From NCBI GenBank assembly GCA_027307295.1, contig DAHUXF010000058.1, positions 1-10,941 on the forward strand: a stretch of DNA of 10,941 nt, in the 5' to 3' direction. Below, piece after piece: positions 7,183 to 10,941 of the stretch; position 1 is the first letter of the stretch; every line of letters starts with the position of its first letter. Under the pieces are notes generated by a model, which was not told the DNA's origin, ran no database searches, and worked only from the letters and a program-made list of their open reading frames with translations. Made by a program: the position numbers and the translations under genes. The DNA comes from Acidobacteriaceae bacterium (lineage in GTDB: Bacteria; Acidobacteriota; Terriglobia; Terriglobales; Acidobacteriaceae).

Positions 7183-8535
7183 TTACCACGAAGCAATTTT
7201 CTGATTTTGCGGCGCCTGGAATGCCGCCTGCAAAGACGCCGGCTCAAGCTGGCTGGTCAGCGAATACATGCTGCGCCACGCGCGCGTCAACATGCGCGAC
7301 TCCATCTGCCGCTTCCATTCCGCCGCACTCTCTTCCGCCAGGGAACGGCCGGGCGCTTCTGGCAGTTCGCGTAATTCAGAGAGATAGCATTTGCCCAGTT
7401 TTTCCCAGGCGTCAAACAACCGCCCTTCAGCCCACAGCAGGGCCACATCCAGGCGCAGTTTTTGCAGCCGCGTCAGTTTCTTGTTGCGGATGCGGTACAC
7501 CCAGAAAAGTGCCTTCGATGGATTATCGCGAAACCAGGCTTGGAACACGGCAGCTTCCAGAAAGAGCCGGTCGCGCATATGGGGCGTGGCAAAAGCCAGT
7601 GCTTCCAGAGCGCCCTCCAGAAATTTTGTGGCGCAGGTAATGTCCTGGCGCTCGGCGGCCCACAGATACGCCAGCCAGCGGGCGATGAATGCATCACGGG
7701 AATCATCTGTGACGGCCGCAGCACGGGCCACGCTGGCTTCGTCCCAGTTACGCGGGTGCTGGCCGCGGTTCAGGGCGGTCTGGCAGCGGATATTGGAAAG
7801 CCAGCGTTCGGCGGCGGCGTCATTTTTCAGCAGCATGAGCAGGCGCGCGCCATCAGAAAAGTTTCCGCGACGGTCTACATCCGGTAAAAGCGCGGCAATG
7901 GCCAGCAAAGCGGAAAATGCTGCGGTTACCTGCACGGCAAAGGCAGCCAGCAAGGGCAGCCTGGCCACTGTCAGAAAAAGTCCCAGCATGGCAGCGGCGG
8001 CCAGATTCATCATCGGCCCCCCCATCATCAGCCAGCCCAGATGGCGGCGCAGACCGGCATCATCCTTCCCGCCAGGCGGCAGCATTACGGCCACGCCAAC
8101 GTTCAGCACATCACCGCAATATGGTTCGCGGCAGCGTCTGTGCCTTCCGAGATGCAGCGGACCAATCCTGCAGGCGGTAAGCTTGAAGCCCAGGAGCAAT
8201 CCGGCGGTAATGTGCCCCAATTCATGCAAAGCGGCCACGCACAGAGCAGCGGCCAGCGGTATGAACGCAGCCCAATAGGCCGTCAGCCGGGGCGCAGAAG
8301 ACATCATCTCAATGACGGAACGAAGGCTATGCAGGCCGACAAGAGTAAGTATCACCAGACTGCTGAGCAAAAAATATTCGCCTGCGCTCAGGCCGTCTTT
8401 GGCTTGTCGCGGAAGGGGACGAAAAACGTCCAGCACGGGAGTGGATGTCGGCGAATATTGCGGTACGGAATTTAGTTTGGTTTCGGCAGCAAGTTCCATG
8501 GGGAGTAATGGTCCGGTCAGCCCTTTCCACCCCAT
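7183..8535 (-). CDS. M50-like (site-2-protease type) membrane metalloprotease with helical C-terminal region
   Basis: This is a putative zinc protease cleaving within or near the membrane; substrate unknown. The 450-residue protein has a Pro-rich N-terminus, hydrophobic segments near 52-72 and 88-103, then HELGH at 104-108 (zinc ligands His104 and His108, catalytic Glu105). The GGPMMN motif at 172-177 lies in a third hydrophobic segment, another segment spans 193-217, and FSDGARLL at 226-233 supplies the likely third ligand, Asp228. HExxH, GPxxN and SDG in this order are characteristic of M50. After about 240 the protein is soluble and rich in alternating hydrophobic and charged helices, resembling TPR-like repeats by eye; this is unproven. 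ATG 8535 is used, but ATG 8499 (starting MELAAETK) is equally plausible because neither has a good Shine-Dalgarno. It is the first gene of the leftward run, directly before rapZ. Confidence 0.82.
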   Translation of the reverse strand: MGWKGLTGPLLPMELAAETKLNSVPQYSPTSTPVLDVFRPLPRQAKDGLSAGEYFLLSSLVILTLVGLHSLRSVIEMMSSAPRLTAYWAAFIPLAAALCVAALHELGHITAGLLLGFKLTACRIGPLHLGRHRRCREPYCGDVLNVGVAVMLPPGGKDDAGLRRHLGWLMMGGPMMNLAAAAMLGLFLTVARLPLLAAFAVQVTAAFSALLAIAALLPDVDRRGNFSDGARLLMLLKNDAAAERWLSNIRCQTALNRGQHPRNWDEASVARAAAVTDDSRDAFIARWLAYLWAAERQDITCATKFLEGALEALAFATPHMRDRLFLEAAVFQAWFRDNPSKALFWVYRIRNKKLTRLQKLRLDVALLWAEGRLFDAWEKLGKCYLSELRELPEAPGRSLAEESAAEWKRQMESRMLTRAWRSMYSLTSQLEPASLQAAFQAPQNQKIASW

Positions 8536-8984
8536 ATCATAAGTTCAGCACGGCCTTGCTGGCATGGGTTCGGAGGTAGATGCCCTTTGGTCACCCCATG
8601 TGTATTACTACAGTTACCTAAAGAATCCGCAGTACCGAAGATGGCGGCCATGCAGCACTCCCACGAATAAAGACAGGATTCAGTTTCCACAGCCCCTGAC
8701 AAACGTTAACTGCAAGCTCTTTCAGGGCAAAGAGGGGCACATTGGCGTGGCCACCTTGCGGAACGCTCGCACCCGGAGTGCCGAATGTTGTTGTGCTCAC
8801 ACTTTCGGCAAAAGTACTGGCCGACCATAGTGCGAGCCAGGTCCGCGTAAGCCAGCAATCTCAACAGGAACAGGATCAGAGATAACGAAAGCGTCCATTG
8901 CATGCTGGCAGTGCACCACCGAACCACAAATGCATCCCGGTCTTCTAGATTGTGCGCATGTTTTCTTGATGTCCTATTCCCAAA
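8536..8984. other. Intergenic stretch with little supportable content
   Basis: Left half of the divergent spacer between the leftward protease gene and the rightward GH18 gene. Apart from the doubtful small ORF at 8706-8903, I see no coding frame with family signatures, no tRNA and no insertion-sequence ends. A promoter for the protease gene should lie in the first 100 bp on the minus strand, but I find no clear -35/-10 pair. Short frames here on both strands overlap each other and do not resemble known proteins. Confidence 0.5.
8706..8903 (-). CDS. Doubtful small membrane protein with CxxC motif
   Basis: A 65-residue reading frame from ATG 8903 to TAA 8706. It opens with a strongly hydrophobic stretch (SLSLILFLLRLLAYADLA), consistent with one membrane helix, followed by YFCRKCEHNN and further cysteines, which could form a small zinc ribbon. 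No family is recognised, the ribosome binding site is poor, and the second half (Cys/Arg/Pro-rich) is not convincing. It may be a chance frame or a decayed gene. An in-frame GTG at 8927 would add eight residues. Confidence 0.22.
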   Translation of the reverse strand: MQWTLSLSLILFLLRLLAYADLARTMVGQYFCRKCEHNNIRHSGCERSARWPRQCAPLCPERACS

Positions 8985-9019
8985 ATGAAAGCCTAATTAA
9001 ATCGTTTTGTTAAATTTTA

Positions 9020-9048
9020 TTGAATCGATTCATTATATGTACTAATCT
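9020..9048 (+). promoter_or_regulatory. Possible promoter and palindromic operator for the GH18 gene
   Basis: An AT-rich block runs from about 8985 to 9048, in contrast to the GC-rich surroundings. Within it TTGAAT (9020-9025) is a reasonable -35 and TAATCT (9043-9048) a weak -10, with a 17-bp spacer. ACTAAT (9041-9046) preceded by TG is an alternative extended -10. TGAATCGATTCA (9021-9032) is a perfect 12-bp palindrome overlapping the proposed -35, as expected for a dimeric regulator site. Transcription would then begin near 9055, just before the leader hairpins. Confidence 0.35.
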
Positions 9049-9055
9049 CTCTGTC

Positions 9056-9230
9056 GGCCCCCCGTGGGGGCGGCGCTTCGGCGCCGCCTGGAAGCCAAGA
9101 CAATTTCCCTTCCTGATCTTCAGGCACCTGAGCTAACACAGTCCCGATGGCTGAAGCAGGGTAATCAAAATATTTGCCTTCCCCTCCAGAAGTCTTGCGA
9201 CTGGAGCCCCGACCCCCAAGGAGGTCTTCG
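9056..9230 (+). promoter_or_regulatory. Structured 5' leader of the GH18 gene, candidate cis-regulatory RNA
   Basis: About 175 nt between the presumed promoter and the start codon. At its 5' end GGCGGCGC-TTCG-GCGCCGCC (9069-9088) is a perfect 8-bp stem with a cUUCGg tetraloop. Next come GGAAG/CTTCC (9090-9094 with 9109-9113) and CCTGA/TCAGG (9112-9116 with 9120-9124). AGGCA (9122-9126) pairs with TGCCT (9175-9179), enclosing CCTG/CAGG (9127-9130 with 9157-9160) and AGC/GCT (9131-9133 with 9150-9152). Alternatively CTTCAG (9118-9123) pairs with CTGAAG (9151-9156), which excludes the others. Near the gene, CTCCAG/CTGGAG (9184-9189 with 9201-9206) forms a hairpin, but CCTCC (9183-9187) can instead pair with the ribosome binding site GGAGG (9220-9224). 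This is the layout of a translational switch. I could not match it to a known riboswitch class. Confidence 0.45.
9218..9224 (+). promoter_or_regulatory. Strong Shine-Dalgarno that fixes the GH18 start
   Basis: AAGGAGG lies 6 nt before ATG 9231. It identifies that ATG as the true start, rather than a more upstream in-frame codon at 9174 whose extra 19 residues would precede the signal peptide. GACC (9211-9214) and GGTC (9223-9226) flank it as a short stem, which puts most of the SD in the loop. Confidence 0.85.
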
Positions 9231-10715
9231 ATGAAGAAACAAACCCTTTTTGTTTTCGCTGTATTACTCACCCTTTGTTTCGGAACGTCACTTCAAACTT
9301 CCGCGCAATCATGTAGTGCTCCACCGTGGAGTGCTACGACCACTTATGCTTCTCCCGGCAACCTGGTAAGCGAAAACGGAACGGTTTTCAAGAATAATTG
9401 GTGGACTCTGGGAGACGACCCAGCAACGCACAATGGTGGACCCGGCTCTGGTCAGCCCTGGACTTCAACCGGCCCGTGCAACCCCGTAAAAGATTTCTCG
9501 ATTTCAGTGTCTCCAACTCCGCAAAATACACCGGTCGGCGGCAGTGTCAGTTACACTGTAACCATTACGCCCACGAATGGGTTCAACAGCTCTGTATCTT
9601 TGAGCGTTACCGGATCGCCTTCGGGGGCCACAGCAACCTTCACTCCCGCGGCGGTTAGTACTGGATCCGGCACTTCTACACTGAAGATTACTACAACCAG
9701 TTCGACTCCGGCGGCCACCTCTGCTCTTCAGATCTCCGCAACAGGCGGCGGCGTTACCCATTCGGCCTCTGCCAGTCTCACGGTGGGAACACCTCCGCCC
9801 CCCGGCCCAGTGACTTTCTCCTCCTACCATGATGTAACAGTAAACGCCGACTTTAATACCGGCCTCCAGCGTTCTAATGTAACGGGAACGATTCAACCGG
9901 TCACCAGCGCCATGCCGAACAAGACTCTGATCTGGTCATTTGCCACCGGCACCTGCGATTCAGAAACCTGGGCCGGGATTACTCCTGCCATGGAAGCCAC
10001 GAACGTTCAGGCCTTTGTCAACGCCGGCAAGAACTACATCATCAGCACCGGCGGCGCCAATGGTTCATTCGATTGCTCCAGTGGACAGGGGTTGATCAAC
10101 TTCATCAACAGATATAACTCGCCGAACCTGGTCGGGATCGACTACGACATCGAGCTTGGCCAGTCCCAGCAACTGATAGACAACCTAATCAACGCGACCA
10201 AGGTGGCGCAGCAACAGTTCCCCAACTTGGTATTCAGCTTCACCATTCAATCGCTCGGCACCACCGCCGCCAATCCAATCACGGGTGGGAGCGTTGGCGG
10301 CACGGTCGTCAACGAGATCAAGCGACTGGGCCTGGGCGGAAATTACGTCATCAACCTGATGACGTTTGACTACGGCTCAACCAACGTGAATAACTGCGTG
10401 GTGGTGAATAACCTCTGCGATATGGGACAATCCGCGATTGCGGCTGCGCAAGCGCTCAACCAGCAGTCCGGCATCCCCTTCAACCACATTGGCGTCACGA
10501 TGATGATCGGGCGGGCCGATACCCAGGACGAAGTCACCAGTCTGCACGACATCGATACAATTGATGCTTTCGTGATATCCAATGGCCTGCCGGCCGTGCG
10601 TTTCTGGGCGTTCGAGCGCGATACGCCTGGCTCCGGCGGCTGCTGCAGTAGCGGTACCACCGTGCCAGCCCTCGCCTACACCCGTGAGTTCCTGAACAGT
10701 CTAGGCGCGCAATAA
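9231..10715 (+). CDS. Secreted GH18 chitinase-like glycosidase with CBM5/12 and Ig-like domain
   Basis: Predicted extracellular enzyme acting on chitin or related beta-1,4-GlcNAc polymers; 494 residues. A signal peptide (MKKQ, then a hydrophobic core) probably ends after TSAQ (residue 26). Residues about 28-83 are a CBM5/12 chitin-binding module: PPWSATTTYASPGNLVSENG, then NNWW and a closing Cys83 that may pair with Cys28. Residues about 87-185 form an Ig-like beta domain, followed by a Pro-rich linker (TPPPPGP). The GH18 barrel covers about 195-494: IISTGGANGSF near 270-280 is the SxGG strand, VGIDYDIE at 301-308 is the catalytic strand with Asp304, Asp306 and acid Glu308, INLMTFDYG at 374-382 is the substrate-binding strand, and FWAFERD at 458-464 is the last strand with its Trp. 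The first Asp of DxxDxDxE is Val301. It is the only plus-strand gene, alone behind a structured leader. Exact substrate (chitin, chitooligosaccharide, or peptidoglycan-like) is uncertain. Confidence 0.9.
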   Translation: MKKQTLFVFAVLLTLCFGTSLQTSAQSCSAPPWSATTTYASPGNLVSENGTVFKNNWWTLGDDPATHNGGPGSGQPWTSTGPCNPVKDFSISVSPTPQNTPVGGSVSYTVTITPTNGFNSSVSLSVTGSPSGATATFTPAAVSTGSGTSTLKITTTSSTPAATSALQISATGGGVTHSASASLTVGTPPPPGPVTFSSYHDVTVNADFNTGLQRSNVTGTIQPVTSAMPNKTLIWSFATGTCDSETWAGITPAMEATNVQAFVNAGKNYIISTGGANGSFDCSSGQGLINFINRYNSPNLVGIDYDIELGQSQQLIDNLINATKVAQQQFPNLVFSFTIQSLGTTAANPITGGSVGGTVVNEIKRLGLGGNYVINLMTFDYGSTNVNNCVVVNNLCDMGQSAIAAAQALNQQSGIPFNHIGVTMMIGRADTQDEVTSLHDIDTIDAFVISNGLPAVRFWAFERDTPGSGGCCSSGTTVPALAYTREFLNSLGAQ

Positions 10716-10726
10716 CCAGAAACCGG

Positions 10727-10762
10727 GATGGCGTCAGCGGAAATTCAGCCGCCAACGCCATC
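10727..10762. terminator. Terminator-like hairpin after the GH18 gene
   Basis: GATGGCGT (10727-10734) pairs perfectly with ACGCCATC (10755-10762), and GCGG/CCGC (10737-10740 with 10749-10752) extends the stem across a CA/CA internal loop. It starts 11 bp after the stop codon. No real U-tract follows on the plus strand, so it may act as an mRNA-stabilising or factor-dependent terminator. Its place between two apparently convergent reading frames suits a shared terminator. Confidence 0.5.
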
Positions 10763-10777
10763 TCTAAATCTCAAAGG

Positions 10778-10849
10778 GATGGTCGTTCAGCACGAGGCTA
10801 ATGGTCGCGAAGCTGATTTCTTAGGATAGCTTCCACCTGACCGACCATC
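10778..10849. repeat. Imperfect inverted repeat with nested hairpin
   Basis: GATGGTCGTTCAG (10778-10790) is the reverse complement of CTGACCGACCATC (10837-10849) at 12 of 13 positions. Inside, GAAGCT (10809-10814) pairs with AGCTTC (10828-10833), and ATGGTCG recurs directly at 10801-10807. It overlaps the end of the edge ORF. It could be a terminator-like structure for that frame or the remains of a small element; the sequence does not decide. Confidence 0.4.
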
Positions 10850-10941
10850 TCCCAAACCGTCCAGAAGGAATGCTTCTTAGCCGTTAGAGAGCTAGACCGC
10901 CTCACCTGGCAACGTTCTGTGCGCCCTCCTTCGCCATAGAG
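10798..10941 (-). CDS. C-terminal fragment of an unrecognised protein, cut by window edge
   Basis: Reading leftward from the right edge, one frame stays open for 47 codons to TAG at 10798-10800. The last part reads as plausible protein, with the segment SFWTVWEMVGQVEAILRNQL forming an amphipathic helix pattern and ending RDH. I recognise no family. A chance open frame of this length in GC-rich DNA is quite possible; the convergent layout with a hairpin in the 80-bp gap is the main extra support. Confidence 0.3.
   Translation of the reverse strand, partial: LYGEGGRTERCQVRRSSSLTAKKHSFWTVWEMVGQVEAILRNQLRDH

Noticed and set aside
9089..9185. c-di-GMP class I (GEMM) or other standard riboswitch in the GH18 leader
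   Set aside because: The GCAAAGC-type core, the conserved joining segments and the GNRA-capped P2 of GEMM are not found. Partial likenesses to TPP or fluoride motifs did not hold over the full consensus. It is kept only as an unassigned structured leader.
9174..9230. Upstream extension of the GH18 protein from 9174
   Set aside because: ATG 9231 has an optimal SD and begins directly with a signal peptide; the extra residues would translate the SD and its hairpin.
9017..9271. Minus-strand frame of 84 aa across the GH18 leader
   Set aside because: Its Pro/Arg/Gly-rich end is only the translation of the GC-rich hairpin at 9056-9088, and it overlaps the real GH18 start and SD.
1..10941. CRISPR array, tRNA, rRNA, prophage or insertion sequence
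   Set aside because: No regularly spaced repeats, cloverleaf, transposase or integrase signature was seen on either strand.

Overview
The window looks like a chromosomal segment of a free-living Gram-negative bacterium, most likely from the Acidobacteriota. That assignment is inferred from three things: moderately high G+C, the yicC-gmk-coaBC order beside an MsbA-type exporter, and a secreted glycosidase carrying an Ig-like domain of a style common in that phylum. No rRNA or tRNA is present to confirm it.

Positions 1 to about 8535 hold a run of minus-strand genes, so transcription runs from right to left. In transcriptional order these are a membrane M50-type metalloprotease with a helical C-terminal region, rapZ (broken by a single-base frameshift), a GTG-started MsbA-like ABC exporter, yicC, gmk (overlapping yicC by ATGA), coaBC, and formate--tetrahydrofolate ligase, which runs off the left edge. 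These are mainly housekeeping functions: nucleotide and CoA supply, one-carbon metabolism, RNA turnover and envelope lipid export. Junctions are tight from the protease to rapZ (9 bp), msbA to yicC (20 bp) and yicC to gmk (overlap). Gaps of 70 to 100 bp separate rapZ from msbA, gmk from coaBC, and coaBC from fhs. The omega-subunit gene rpoZ, often found beside gmk, is not in the gmk-coaBC gap.

Positions 8536 to 9230 are a divergent intergenic region. The first part has little clear content except a doubtful small membrane-protein ORF on the minus strand. The second part, from about 8985, is AT-rich and holds a 12-bp perfect palindrome and a possible promoter. It is followed by a roughly 175-nt leader with a cUUCGg hairpin and several mutually exclusive stems, including an anti-Shine-Dalgarno segment that can pair with either the ribosome binding site or an upstream anti-anti-SD. 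The leader feeds a plus-strand secreted GH18 chitinase-like enzyme (9231-10715) with signal peptide, chitin-binding CBM5/12 module and Ig-like linker domain. This is the most interesting part of the window: a possibly riboregulated chitin-degrading enzyme.

After the GH18 gene there is a strong hairpin without a clear U-tract. A minus-strand ORF enters from the right edge and ends at 10798, so the hairpin may serve two convergent genes.
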